Below are positions 49,470-59,126 of a stretch of DNA of 64,000 nucleotides, one piece after another. The notes under the pieces were generated by a model. It worked only from the letters and a program-made list of their open reading frames with translations, did no database searches and was not told the origin of the DNA. Within the stretch, counting starts at the first letter, position 1. Each line of letters starts with the position of its first letter. The translations under genes and the position numbers were made by a program. The stretch comes from Nonomuraea endophytica (GTDB lineage: Bacteria; Actinomycetota; Actinomycetes; Streptosporangiales; Streptosporangiaceae). The stretch spans positions 248,001-312,000 of the forward strand of contig NZ_JACHIN010000005.1 of assembly GCF_014203235.1 (NCBI RefSeq), in the 5' to 3' direction.

Positions 49470-52400
49470 TCAGGCGGCGGCTTTGGCGGTCAGGGCCACT
49501 GTGCCCTCGCGCTTGACGCCGTTGACCGTCACCGCCACCACGATCGAGCCTTCCCGCAGCGCGGTCAGGGTGCCGGTCGCGGGGTCGAGGACGGCCTTGT
49601 GCCACGGCCGGGCGCCGGAGCGCGCGCCGATGTGCAGCGCGGGCGAGCCGCTCCACGACGCCGACACCGGATAGGCGACGGGCACCTGGCGGGCGCCCTG
49701 CTTGACGGCCGCGGTGACCGCCGCCGGCCGGCCCACGACCACGGTGGCGGGCGCGGTCAGCGTGAGCTCGTCCACGTGCGGGCGTACCTGGGCGCCGATC
49801 CACGCGGGCGCGTCGACGAACCAGTTGCGCCGCACGTGCTCGGCCTCGCGCGGGGTGACGGGGTCGACGCCCCACAAAGACCAGCCGGTGAAGCCGCCGT
49901 CGTCAGGCGCGGTGGCCGGGTTCTTGCCGGAGTTCCCGTTGATGAAGTACGGCACCGCGTCCACCCGGGACGCGTGGAAGGTCCCGACGTGGGCCCCGAT
50001 GTAGGCGGCGCCCTTGCCGGTCTCCCGCTGGAAGTCGGCCAGCCACTGCTCCACCAGCGCCGCCTCCTTGCGGTCGCCGAGCTGGCTGCCCTTGCCCGGT
50101 GTGGGGTCGCGCGGCGGCACGTGGAACAGCACCGCCACCGACCCGATCGCCGGGTCCTTGGCGGCCGCGTCGAGTCGCTCGCGCAGCAGGGCGACCTGGT
50201 CGAAGCCGCCACCGCGCACGTTCAGCCGCGAGGTGTCGAGCGTGACGAACCGGGTGCCCTTGTGGTCGAAGCTGCGGTAGGTGTCGCCGAAGACCGCCCG
50301 GAAGTTGTCGATCTTGCCACCCATCACCTCATGGTTGCCCGGGATGTACTGATATTTCAGCTCACCGCCCAGCTCCTCATCGAGGATCTTCTTGGCCAGC
50401 GCGAAGTCCGCCGGCGACGCCTCGTCCACGAGGTCGCCGTTGATCAGCAGGAAGTCCGGCTTGGCCGCCTTGATCTCCCGCAGCGTACGGCGGGCGTTGC
50501 GCACGATGTCGCTGTCCGGGTCACGCGCCACGAACTGGGCGTCCGACATGACCGCGAACCGCCACGGCATCGCCTCCACCGACGCCTTCACCACCGGATC
50601 GGCGATCTTCTCCGCCGGCGGCGCCTGCACCGGCGGCGGCACCTTGGCCACGAGCCCGTCGATGAGGATCTCGTTGGTGTACGAAGCGTCCGCCTTCGTC
50701 TCGGCCACGTAGAAACGACGCAGCTTCAGCGGGTAGGACACCCCGGGCGGCACCTGGAACTCCACGTACTTCCACCCGGTCCAGGTCAGGTACGGCCCGC
50801 GCAGGATCTGCGACTGTCCCTGGGCGTCGTAGAACTCCAGCGAAGGCCACTCCCCCTTGCCGGTGGAGTTGATCCAGAGCCCGAACGCCTGCGCCTGGCC
50901 CGGCACCACGATCTGCTGCGGCGGGCTGGCGTACGCCGCCCGGGTGGCCGTCGACTGGGTGAAGTCGTAGGTCAGCTTGAGCCCGCCGCCGCTCTGGCCG
51001 GGCGCGGCCGACAGCGAGCCGGTGGCCCGTGCGGCGGCGAAGGTCCAGGAGCCGGCGTCGTCGAAGGCGGCGACGTTCTGCTCCTCGGTGCCCACGGTCA
51101 CGGGCACGGCGGTGGTGACGCGGCCGACCTTGGCGGTGATGAGCCCGGCGCCCTTGTCCTGCTTGGCCTTCACGGTGAAGAACCCGTTGGGGTTGGGCGT
51201 GACCTCGAACAGCGCGCGGTCGTAGTCGAGCGACAGGTCGCCCGGCTCGATGGGCGCGGAGTTGCCGTTGCGGTCGTAGCCGACGAGGCCGAACGTGCCG
51301 GTGGCCTGCGCCGCGGCCAGGCCGACCCGGTCGGTGGTGGCGCCGAGGCGGGTAAGCGGCTGGAGCACGGTCAGCTCCAGCGTGCCCTTGGCGTCGCCGC
51401 GGGAGGCGGTGACGGTGGTCTGGCCGGGGACGAGGGCGCGGAAGACGCCCTTGTGGTCGACGATTCCGTGCACGACCGGCTTGGAGCGCCAGCTCGGGGT
51501 TCCGGCGGCGGGGCCGTACGTCTCGTCGAAACCGGCGGCGCTCAGCCGCCGCGAGAGCCCGGGGAAGACGCGGTCGGGGCGGCCACCGGTGACGGGGCCG
51601 ACGCCGGGCGCCTTGGCGGGGTCGCTCGCGGTCTCCAGCCAGAAGCCCTTGAGCTTGCCGCTGCCCTCGGGGGCGTAGAGAGCCAGGCCGTTGGGGACGG
51701 GGCGCTCGCCGCCGTCGGAGGGGCTGTTCTCGACCTGGGGCTCGGCGGCGCCGGGCTCGCGGGCGAGCATCGTGGAGGAGCCGCCGCCGTCGAGGTTGAG
51801 CGCGTTGTGGGCGCCGAGCTCGATCATCATGGCGGCCAGCTCGTTCAGCGTGACGCCGCGGCTGTCGGCCTGGCGGCCGTCGACGGTGAGCAGGTACATC
51901 TTCCTGCCGTCGGCGGAGAAGCCGACCGCGGTGCGCGGGTGCGCCGCCTGGTCGGTGGAGTTCTGCACGGCCCCGTCCTTGACCAGGACGTAGTTGCCGC
52001 CGATGGCGGTCTCGACCTGGCCGCCGTCCGACGGCTTGGGCTGATACTTGACGTCGATCTTGTCGCCGGGCTTGAGCGCGGCGAGGGCGTCGGCCCCGGC
52101 GTCCCTGCCGAGCAGGATCGTGGTGCCGGCCGGGATCGGGCCGCTGCCCGCGGTGGTGCGGACCTCGGTGACCGCGCCGCCGGTGAGGACGACCTCGGTG
52201 ACCTTGGCCGCGCCCTCGACCGCGCGGGCCCGCGCGTGGCTGCCCCACAGCGGGGTGAACAGGCCCACGCCGTTGTCCTGGATGAGCTGGTTGAACTGGG
52301 TGAGGGCGATCGGGGCGCCGCTCGGCGGGGTGGCGCTGCCCTCGAAGTACATCTTGAGCACGCGGCCGACGCCCTCGCCGGTGAGGGCGACCGCGTTGTT

Positions 52401-52844
52401 CCAGCCGCTGGTGGGCGACTGGACGAGCGTGCCCTTCTGGACGCCGATGCCGAGCGCGGCGCCCGAGCGGTTGATGTCGAAGAAGTCGCCGTTGACCGCC
52501 GCGACCGCGCGGGCGCGCTTGGCGGGGCCGGACAGCGGCTCGGTCTTGGAGACCTCGCCCGAGTTCAGGTAACCGGCCTTGACGCCGCCGGACAGGTCCG
52601 CCGACAGCGCGTCGGCGCGCAGCCAGCCTGCCGCGTCGTAGCGGTCGAAGGCGGTGAAGGTGATGCCGGGCGCCACCGGCCTGCTCTTCTTGGCCGTCTC
52701 CAGGTGCTTCGGGGCGGGGGCCGCGAGGAGCGTGGAGGGGGGCGGGTAGGACGACGCGGGGGGCGCGTCCTCGACGGGAGCTTGGGGGTCGAGTGCCGCT
52801 GTTAACACCAAGGCCGCGGCGGCCACGACTTTGAGGGTGATCAC
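49470..52844 (-). CDS. Secreted phosphodiester glycosidase fused to a metallophosphoesterase
   Basis: 1124 aa. A signal peptide (about 1-20) and a Pro-rich linker precede a NAGPA-like phosphodiester glycosidase domain (about 90-390, AVAAVNGDFFDI and NLDGGGSSTM). A middle region of Ig-like and carbohydrate-binding-like beta domains follows (about 400-750). Residues about 770-1030 are a calcineurin-like phosphoesterase (SDAQF, NGDLVDE, GNHEV, HVPP, GAHVGTFH), and a final Ig-like domain closes the protein. The pair could first uncover a sugar phosphodiester and then remove phosphate from wall teichoic acid, glycolipid or extracellular glycan. The substrate is inferred. Confidence 0.85.
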   Translation of the reverse strand: MITLKVVAAAALVLTAALDPQAPVEDAPPASSYPPPSTLLAAPAPKHLETAKKSRPVAPGITFTAFDRYDAAGWLRADALSADLSGGVKAGYLNSGEVSKTEPLSGPAKRARAVAAVNGDFFDINRSGAALGIGVQKGTLVQSPTSGWNNAVALTGEGVGRVLKMYFEGSATPPSGAPIALTQFNQLIQDNGVGLFTPLWGSHARARAVEGAAKVTEVVLTGGAVTEVRTTAGSGPIPAGTTILLGRDAGADALAALKPGDKIDVKYQPKPSDGGQVETAIGGNYVLVKDGAVQNSTDQAAHPRTAVGFSADGRKMYLLTVDGRQADSRGVTLNELAAMMIELGAHNALNLDGGGSSTMLAREPGAAEPQVENSPSDGGERPVPNGLALYAPEGSGKLKGFWLETASDPAKAPGVGPVTGGRPDRVFPGLSRRLSAAGFDETYGPAAGTPSWRSKPVVHGIVDHKGVFRALVPGQTTVTASRGDAKGTLELTVLQPLTRLGATTDRVGLAAAQATGTFGLVGYDRNGNSAPIEPGDLSLDYDRALFEVTPNPNGFFTVKAKQDKGAGLITAKVGRVTTAVPVTVGTEEQNVAAFDDAGSWTFAAARATGSLSAAPGQSGGGLKLTYDFTQSTATRAAYASPPQQIVVPGQAQAFGLWINSTGKGEWPSLEFYDAQGQSQILRGPYLTWTGWKYVEFQVPPGVSYPLKLRRFYVAETKADASYTNEILIDGLVAKVPPPVQAPPAEKIADPVVKASVEAMPWRFAVMSDAQFVARDPDSDIVRNARRTLREIKAAKPDFLLINGDLVDEASPADFALAKKILDEELGGELKYQYIPGNHEVMGGKIDNFRAVFGDTYRSFDHKGTRFVTLDTSRLNVRGGGFDQVALLRERLDAAAKDPAIGSVAVLFHVPPRDPTPGKGSQLGDRKEAALVEQWLADFQRETGKGAAYIGAHVGTFHASRVDAVPYFINGNSGKNPATAPDDGGFTGWSLWGVDPVTPREAEHVRRNWFVDAPAWIGAQVRPHVDELTLTAPATVVVGRPAAVTAAVKQGARQVPVAYPVSASWSGSPALHIGARSGARPWHKAVLDPATGTLTALREGSIVVAVTVNGVKREGTVALTAKAAA

Positions 52845-52939
52845 GCCCCGAACTCAATCGCTCGCGGATATAACTTTCAAGACCCAGGGGTGAACTAAAA
52901 GAAAATTTCATGGTCCGAGATAGGTAGGTCTGGGCGAAG

Positions 52940-54130
52940 ATGGGGCTTGTGGATCTCCAGGCCTTCTACCGCGACCCGTTCCCCGCCTACGAAGCCGCCC
53001 GGCGCGAACCGGGCCTCACCTTCGTACCGGAGCTGCAGGCGTGGCTGGTCTCCCGCTACGAGGACGTGCGCGAGGTGCTCGGCCGCCCCGAGGAGTTCTC
53101 CTCCGAGGGCGCGCTCCGGCCCGACCACCTGCCGCGCCGTTCCGCGCTGAGCGAGCTGGTCAAGGGCTTCGGCGGCCGGCCCGCGGTGCTGAGCAGGGAC
53201 GGCGAGGAACACCGCCGCCTGCGCAAGCCGCTGGTGCGCGGCCTGTCGCCCGCGCGGGTCGCCGCCGCCGTGCCGTTCATCGCCCGCCGCGCCGCCGAGC
53301 TCGTCGACGCCTTCGCCGCCGACGGCCGCGTGGAGTGGATGTCGGCGTACGCGCGTCCGCTCGCCGCCGACGTCATCGGCCACCTCATGGGCCTCGACCC
53401 AGCCGATGTACGGCCGGCCGTCGAAGCCGGGAACCGGGCCGAGGACCTGCTGTTCCAGCCCATGACCGACGACGAGCAGGCCGCCGCGGCCCGCGACATC
53501 GTCCGGCTCCAGCACCTGCTCGACGGCTACGCCCGCACCCGCAGGAAGGAACCGCGCGACGACCTGACCACCGAGATGGTGCGGGCGCTGGCCCCCGGCA
53601 CCGCCCTGCTCACCACCGAGGAACGCAACGAGATCGTCTCCAACCTGCAGAACCTCCTGCTGGCCGGACACCTGACCACGACCGCGCTGATCGGCTCCGC
53701 CGTACACCATCTGCTGCGGGATCGCGCACAGTGGGAGACGTTGTGCGCGCGCCCCGAGCTCATCGCGGCCGCGATCGAGGAGACCGCCCGCTTCGAGGCG
53801 CCCGTGCAGGGCTTCCGTCGTACGGTCACCCGCCCGCTCACCTTCGCCGGAACCGAGCTGAAGGCCGGGGACACGGTCTTCGTCTCCTACGGCTCCGCGG
53901 GCCGCGACGGCGCGGGAGGGTTCGACATCACCCGGCCGCCCGCCCGCCACCTCGGCTTCGGCCACGGCGTGCACGGCTGCCCCGGCTCGCAGCTGGCCCG
54001 CGAGCAGCTGCGGATCACGCTGGAGGAGCTGATCCGCAGGCTGCCCGGGATCCGGCTGGAGAGCCCCGAGGTCACGATGGCGCCGACGCTGATCCATCGC
54101 GCCCCGGAGGCGCTCCACCTGGTCTGGTGA
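52940..54130 (+). CDS. Cytochrome P450
   Basis: 396 aa, soluble bacterial type. It has the I-helix AGHLTTT, the ExxR motif EETAR (about 279-283) and the heme loop FGHGVHGCPG with Cys347 as the iron ligand. In the I helix the usual acidic residue before Thr (AGxDT/AGxET) is replaced by Leu, which may affect proton delivery. No ferredoxin gene is adjacent. The gene ends exactly where the convergent sugar-dehydrogenase gene ends. Confidence 0.92.
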   Translation: MGLVDLQAFYRDPFPAYEAARREPGLTFVPELQAWLVSRYEDVREVLGRPEEFSSEGALRPDHLPRRSALSELVKGFGGRPAVLSRDGEEHRRLRKPLVRGLSPARVAAAVPFIARRAAELVDAFAADGRVEWMSAYARPLAADVIGHLMGLDPADVRPAVEAGNRAEDLLFQPMTDDEQAAAARDIVRLQHLLDGYARTRRKEPRDDLTTEMVRALAPGTALLTTEERNEIVSNLQNLLLAGHLTTTALIGSAVHHLLRDRAQWETLCARPELIAAAIEETARFEAPVQGFRRTVTRPLTFAGTELKAGDTVFVSYGSAGRDGAGGFDITRPPARHLGFGHGVHGCPGSQLAREQLRITLEELIRRLPGIRLESPEVTMAPTLIHRAPEALHLVW

Positions 54131-55948
54131 TCAGCGGGTGCCGGTCACCTTCCAGATCTTGCCGTTGGCCTTGGACAGCACGAACAGGTCTCCCGCGCGG
54201 TCCATGCCGAAGCGCAGGTCAACGCGGGAGTTGCCGGCCAGCGTCTGCATGGTGACCTGGCTGCCGGCGGCGTTGTAGATCTTGAGCTGGTGCAGCGGCG
54301 CGAGGTCGGTGCCGCCGCGGGTCATCTCGATCTCGTTGGTCGCGAAGATCCAGCCCTGCACGAGGTCCCCGAACAGGTACTTGCCCCGCAGGGCGGGCAG
54401 CGCGGCGCCCCGGTAGACGAAGCCGCCGGCGATGGCCCGGCCGAGGTCGCCGGTACAGCCGGGCGGGCCGTTGTGGTCGTAGGCGGCGACCGGGTAGGTG
54501 TAGCCGAACCGGCTGTCGTCGGCGGGCAGCGGGTAGAGGTAGCAGGGTTCGCTCCGGTCGAAGCGGAAGGCGCCCTCGCGCTCGCTCCAGCCGAAGTTGT
54601 CGCCGGCCCGCACGTCGTAGACGGCCTCGATGTCGTGCTCGCCGATGTGCCCGAGGAACATCCGGCCGCTGCCGCCGCGGTCCCAGCTGAAGCGGTGCGG
54701 GTCGCGCATGCCCAGGGCGTAGATCTCGCCGAGGGTGCCCGGCTGACCGGTGAACGGGTTGCCGGCCGGGATGCCGTACCGGCCGTTGGCGCTGTCGCTC
54801 CCGCGCGGGTCGATCCGCAGGATCTTGCCGAACGGCTGGTTGCGGGCCTGCGGCACGGTGCTGCTCGTGCCCCTGCCGCCGTCGCCCGCGGCCACGTAGA
54901 GCAGGCCGTAGTCGGGGCTGCCCGGCGTGGCGTTGGGGTTGAAGTCGATCTGCTGGATTCCGTGGATGTAGGTGCCGAAGCCGAGGCGGAGCAGCTGCCT
55001 GCGGGTGCCGCTGAAGACGGGCGCCGCCGGGTCGCTCGCCGTCCACTCCGTGACCACGCTCTGCACGACCGCGCCGGACTGCGTCCAGTCGGCGCGCTGG
55101 GTGCTCAGCGCCTGGAACGCCTCGCTGTGCGCGGTGTAGAAGCGGCCGTTGGCCGCGAAGTCCGGATGGAAGGCGACGAAGCCGAACCCGCTGCCGAGGC
55201 CGCGGCCGGAGAAGAAGTTGCCGCCGACCGCGGCTCTGACGTCGAGGTACACGCCGGGCGTGCCGCCGCCGGCCGGCAGGGTGTAGAGCCTGCCGTTGAG
55301 GTCGGGTACGAACCTGCGGCCGTCGGCGAGCTGGCCCAGGTGGTTGATCCGGGCATGGCGGCGCAGGCGGGAGTCGGTGGGCGAGGGGACGGGTTCGGTC
55401 CTGGGGAACTGGGCGTACTCGGTGAGGACCAGGCCGAGGTCGGACTGGATGGGGTTCTGCGGGATCGGGTCGGCGATCGGGCCGGTGCCGCCCCCGCCTT
55501 CCGCGCCCTCGGTCAGGGCGTCGACGTTGGGCAGGCCCGCGGCGGTGGTGGCGGTGAGGCGGACGCTGTTGGCGCCCTGGGCGAGGACGGCGGCGACGGT
55601 CTCGTTGTCCCACGTCGTCCAGGCGCCGGTGCCCGCGAACTGGAGTGTCTCGATGGTGGATCCGTTGACGGTGAGCGTGGCCGGGCGGGCGATGGTCGTT
55701 CCGTTGGCGTACCGGAAGGCCAGGTTGGTGTCACCGGCGCCGGTCACGGTGAACTCGACGTACGCGCCCGCCGCGTTGGCGCTGTTGACGAAACCGGTGC
55801 CGGAGAAACCCGCGTGGTTGCTCTCCACCACGCCGTTGCCGATGGCCGCGCTCTCGGCCTCGTAGACGACCGAGGCCGCGGATGCCGCCTGGCCGGGCCA
55901 GACGAGCAGGCCGGCCACTAAGATCATGGCCAGCGTCGATCTGTGCAT
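54131..55948 (-). CDS. Secreted CBM35 plus PQQ-type sugar dehydrogenase (GSDH family)
   Basis: 605 aa. Signal peptide 1-25, then a CBM6/35 carbohydrate-binding domain (EAESAAIGNG to NVDALTEG, about 28-150), a short linker, and a six-bladed soluble glucose dehydrogenase/sorbosone-dehydrogenase-like propeller (YVAAGDGG, NPFTGQPGTLGEIYALGMRDPHRFSWD in pieces). It should oxidise a sugar or act as a polysaccharide-bound redox enzyme with PQQ. No PQQ biosynthesis gene is in the window. Confidence 0.85.
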   Translation of the reverse strand: MHRSTLAMILVAGLLVWPGQAASAASVVYEAESAAIGNGVVESNHAGFSGTGFVNSANAAGAYVEFTVTGAGDTNLAFRYANGTTIARPATLTVNGSTIETLQFAGTGAWTTWDNETVAAVLAQGANSVRLTATTAAGLPNVDALTEGAEGGGGTGPIADPIPQNPIQSDLGLVLTEYAQFPRTEPVPSPTDSRLRRHARINHLGQLADGRRFVPDLNGRLYTLPAGGGTPGVYLDVRAAVGGNFFSGRGLGSGFGFVAFHPDFAANGRFYTAHSEAFQALSTQRADWTQSGAVVQSVVTEWTASDPAAPVFSGTRRQLLRLGFGTYIHGIQQIDFNPNATPGSPDYGLLYVAAGDGGRGTSSTVPQARNQPFGKILRIDPRGSDSANGRYGIPAGNPFTGQPGTLGEIYALGMRDPHRFSWDRGGSGRMFLGHIGEHDIEAVYDVRAGDNFGWSEREGAFRFDRSEPCYLYPLPADDSRFGYTYPVAAYDHNGPPGCTGDLGRAIAGGFVYRGAALPALRGKYLFGDLVQGWIFATNEIEMTRGGTDLAPLHQLKIYNAAGSQVTMQTLAGNSRVDLRFGMDRAGDLFVLSKANGKIWKVTGTR

Positions 55949-55974
55949 GGGGGCCCTTTCCCGCCAAAGATGGG

Positions 55975-55992
55975 ATCTCTTATGAGAGATCG
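55975..55992. promoter_or_regulatory. Palindrome upstream of the first sugar-dehydrogenase gene
   Basis: GATCTCT-TATG-AGAGATC, perfect 7-bp arms, 27 nt before the start codon of the minus-strand gene. Probably an operator. Confidence 0.45.
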
Positions 55993-56058
55993 CTTCCCAC
56001 TCCTCCGATGTTTCGAGGGGCCGGAGGCGAGTGCCTCCCGCCCCTCCATTGACGCAGG

Positions 56059-58947
56059 TCAGCGGGTGGACGCGTTCGAGTTGCCCGCCAGCTTGGTCGA
56101 AGCCAGGTCACGGGCCAGGATCGCGGTCTCCACCGCCGCCACCGACGAGCCGGAGGTCACGCCCGGCAGCGTCGCGGTGTCCAGCGCGTAGAGCGTGAAC
56201 TCGTACTTGTGGGTCGAGCCGCCCGGGCAGGGCCCGAAGTACTGCAGCGCCTTGTTGCCGCTGCTCATCGCCTTCTGCTTGGCCGGAGCCTGGCTCGGCA
56301 CCTCGTACCCGAGCCCGAGCCCCTCCGGCAGCGACGACTTGGCGGCGGGGATGTCCCAGATCGCCCAGTGCTTGCCGCCGTTGGCCGTGTCGATGAAGGT
56401 GATCGCGTAGCTCTGCGTGCCCGCAGGCGGCGTGGACCAGGCCAGCTGCGGCGAGATGTCGTTGCCCGACACCCCGTCCTGCGCGCAGGTGAAGCGCGCC
56501 GGGATGTTGCCGTTGTTCGCGAAGGCCGTGCTGGTCAGCGCGAACGGCGGGCCGGCGAACTTCAGCCTGACGATGTCGTTGTCGATGGTGGTGGGGGTGC
56601 CCCCGTTCTTGTCGTTGTTGGTCGAGGTCAGCCAGAGGCCGCCGTCGGGGGTCTTGACCACGGTGCGCAGCCGGCCCCAGTTGCCGTTGAAGAAGGCGCG
56701 CGGGGTGTCGGTCGTGTTACCGGTGATCTTCATGACCCACAGGCGCGAGCCGCGCACGGCCGCCATGTAGATCCAGTCGTTGACGATCTCCAGGCCGCTC
56801 GGGGAGGCGCTGGAGACGCTCCACGTCCTGACCGGGTTGACGTACCGGCTGTCGCTGCAGGTGCCTTCACAGGTCGGCCAGCCGTAGTTCTTGCCCGCCT
56901 GGATGATGTTGAGCTCGTCCCAGGTGCCGTCGCCGAACTCCGACTCCCACAGCCTGCCCTGGGAGTCCCAGGCGATGCCCTGCGGGTTGCGGTGGCCGAG
57001 GCTGTAGACGCGCGGGGCGTTCGGGAACGGGTTGCCGGGAGCGCCGGCGCCGGTCGGCGTGACCCTGAGGATCTTGCCGTTGAGCGAGTTGAGGTCCTGC
57101 GCCCTGCTGCTCGTCTGGGCGTCGCCGGTGGTGATGTAGAGCATCCCGTCCGGGCCGAACTTGATCCGGCCGCCATTGTGGAACTTGGCCTTGCTGATGC
57201 CGGTCACGACCGGCTCGCGGGCGCCGATGGCGTTGTTCTCGTACTTGAAGCGCACGACCCGGTTGTCGCCGGACGCGGTGTGGTAGGCGTAGACGTAGTG
57301 GTCGGTGGCGAAGTTCGGCGACAGCGCGAGCCCGAGCAGGCCGCCCTCGCCGACGGTGCCGACCGCCTCGGTGACCTTGCCGACCACGGTCTTCTGGCCG
57401 GCGGCCGTGACCCGGACGATCTCGAACCGGTCGCGCTCGGCGACCAGCGCGCTGCCGTCGGGCAGGAACGCGATGCCCCAGGGCAGGTCGAGCTTGGTGA
57501 CGTCACGGTCGAAGACCGGGTCGCCGCCGGTCGCCTGCGTCGAGGTCCTGACGCTCAGCGCGGCGCTCTTGGCCGAGATGTTGCCGTTGGCGTCGAACGC
57601 CTCGACCTGGAAGGAGTACTGCGTGTTCTGCGTGAGCCCGTCCGCGGTGGCGGTCAGGTCGGGCACGGTCGCGAACTTCGTGCCGTCGCGGTAGACGTTG
57701 TAGCCGGTGACCTCGACGTTGTCGGTCGAGGCGTCCCAGGCCAGCGTGATGCTGGTGGCGGCCACGTTGGTGGCGCGCAGGTTGCCCGGCACCGTCGGCG
57801 CCTGGTGGTCGTCGCTCGGCGGGGTCGTGAAGGGGACGTTGTTGCTGGCGGGCGAGCCGTTCCCGGCCGCGTCGTAGGCCAGCACGCTCAGCACGTAGCC
57901 GGTGTTCGGCGTCAGGCCGGTGACCGTGGCCGTGGTCTGGTTGCCGCCCACGGTCTTGATCACGTTGCCGCCGTTGTAGATGACGTAGCTGGAGACGCCC
58001 ACGTTGTCGGTGGAGGCGTCCCAGGCCAGGTCCACGGCGCTCGGACGGACCTCACCCACGATGCGGAAGTTGCCCGGCGCGGTCGGCGGCTCCGGGTCGG
58101 GCGGCACCGTGGTGCTGATCCGGTCGAGGTTCGGCCCGCCGTTCACGGTGGTGGCGGTGGCCCTGATCTTGTTGGCGCCCGCGATCAGCGAGGCGGTCAC
58201 GGACTTCTCCACCCACGTGGTCCAGGCCCCGGTGCCGGGGAAGCTCACGTTCTGGGCCGCGCCGCCGTTGGCGGTGATGGCCATGGCCCGGTCGGCGGCG
58301 GTGCCGTTGGCGAAGCGGAACTTCACCTCGTAGTTGCCGGCGGTGGGCGCGTTGACCGTGAACTCCACGTAGGAGCCGACGACGTTGTCGTAGTTGACGA
58401 AGCCGGTGCCGGTGAATCCGGGGTGGTTCGACTCCACCACGCCCTGGACGATCGTGGCGTCCTCGGCCTGCAGGTCGGAGCTGGGCGCGGCCACCTCGAC
58501 GTCGACGTAGTCCAGGTTGGGGTTGCCGTTGGCCGTCGTGGAGGTGATCCGGATCTTGTTGGCGCCCGCGGTCACGGGCGCGGTGAGCGTGGAGTTCGCC
58601 CACGTGGACCACGCGCCGGTGCCGTTGAACGCGCGGGCCGCGGAGACCACGGTGCCGTTCACGGCGATGTCGGCGGCCCGGTTGACGGCGGTGCCGTTGG
58701 CGTAGCGGATGACGATCTCCGCCTGGCCCGCGGCCGCCGCGTTGACGGTGAACTCGGTGTAGCTTCCGGCCACGTTGTCACCGTTGACGAAACCGGTGCC
58801 GGAGTAGCCCGCGTGGTTGGATTCCACGAGGCCCTGAGAGATGGTGGCGTTCTCCGCTTCGTGGCGGGTCGGCGCGGCCGAGGCCGGCACGGCCGCCGCC
58901 ACGCTCATCAGTAACGCCGCCACAAGCGCGCCGGCTAACACGCGCAT
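56059..58947 (-). CDS. Secreted multidomain PQQ sugar dehydrogenase with two CBM35, two FN3 and a PEBP domain
   Basis: 962 aa. Signal peptide 1-25; CBM35 domains at about 28-155 and 158-285 (both with ESNHxGxxGTGFVN); fibronectin type III domains at about 292-378 and 390-472; a GSDH-type propeller at about 480-800 (PWGIAFLPDGSALVAERD, HRNPQGIAWDS); and a C-terminal PEBP/YbhB domain at about 800-955 (DISPQLAWSTPP, HWAIWDIP, GPCPGGSTHKYEF). The first propeller part is shared with the neighbouring gene. It likely binds plant or microbial polysaccharide outside the cell and oxidises sugars. The role of the PEBP domain is unknown. Confidence 0.87.
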   Translation of the reverse strand: MRVLAGALVAALLMSVAAAVPASAAPTRHEAENATISQGLVESNHAGYSGTGFVNGDNVAGSYTEFTVNAAAAGQAEIVIRYANGTAVNRAADIAVNGTVVSAARAFNGTGAWSTWANSTLTAPVTAGANKIRITSTTANGNPNLDYVDVEVAAPSSDLQAEDATIVQGVVESNHPGFTGTGFVNYDNVVGSYVEFTVNAPTAGNYEVKFRFANGTAADRAMAITANGGAAQNVSFPGTGAWTTWVEKSVTASLIAGANKIRATATTVNGGPNLDRISTTVPPDPEPPTAPGNFRIVGEVRPSAVDLAWDASTDNVGVSSYVIYNGGNVIKTVGGNQTTATVTGLTPNTGYVLSVLAYDAAGNGSPASNNVPFTTPPSDDHQAPTVPGNLRATNVAATSITLAWDASTDNVEVTGYNVYRDGTKFATVPDLTATADGLTQNTQYSFQVEAFDANGNISAKSAALSVRTSTQATGGDPVFDRDVTKLDLPWGIAFLPDGSALVAERDRFEIVRVTAAGQKTVVGKVTEAVGTVGEGGLLGLALSPNFATDHYVYAYHTASGDNRVVRFKYENNAIGAREPVVTGISKAKFHNGGRIKFGPDGMLYITTGDAQTSSRAQDLNSLNGKILRVTPTGAGAPGNPFPNAPRVYSLGHRNPQGIAWDSQGRLWESEFGDGTWDELNIIQAGKNYGWPTCEGTCSDSRYVNPVRTWSVSSASPSGLEIVNDWIYMAAVRGSRLWVMKITGNTTDTPRAFFNGNWGRLRTVVKTPDGGLWLTSTNNDKNGGTPTTIDNDIVRLKFAGPPFALTSTAFANNGNIPARFTCAQDGVSGNDISPQLAWSTPPAGTQSYAITFIDTANGGKHWAIWDIPAAKSSLPEGLGLGYEVPSQAPAKQKAMSSGNKALQYFGPCPGGSTHKYEFTLYALDTATLPGVTSGSSVAAVETAILARDLASTKLAGNSNASTR

Positions 58948-58971
58948 GGATCCTCCTTGATGGGGGGTGAT

Positions 58972-58992
58972 AGTTAGGAAAACTTCCTAACT
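58972..58992. promoter_or_regulatory. Perfect palindromic operator before the multidomain dehydrogenase
   Basis: AGTTAGGAA-AAC-TTCCTAACT, 9-bp arms, 25 nt upstream of the minus-strand start. The form resembles operators of carbohydrate regulators (ROK type) in actinomycetes, an inference from recollected examples. Confidence 0.55.
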
Positions 58993-59126
58993 CGTATTGA
59001 TGGGATCACTCCCCACCATCACTGTCAAGCGAGTTGACTCCGTTCTCAAGACCTCCCACCACTGGCATCTCGCGCGACAGGAGCGCAGACTGGAAAGACA
59101 GGCGAACGTGGAGTAGTGGAGCATCC

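Noticed and set aside
49599..52805. A 1068-codon open frame opposite the phosphodiester glycosidase gene
   Set aside because: It is antisense to a gene with clear domains, has Arg/Gly/Val-rich composition without motifs, and is the usual product of GC-rich codon bias.
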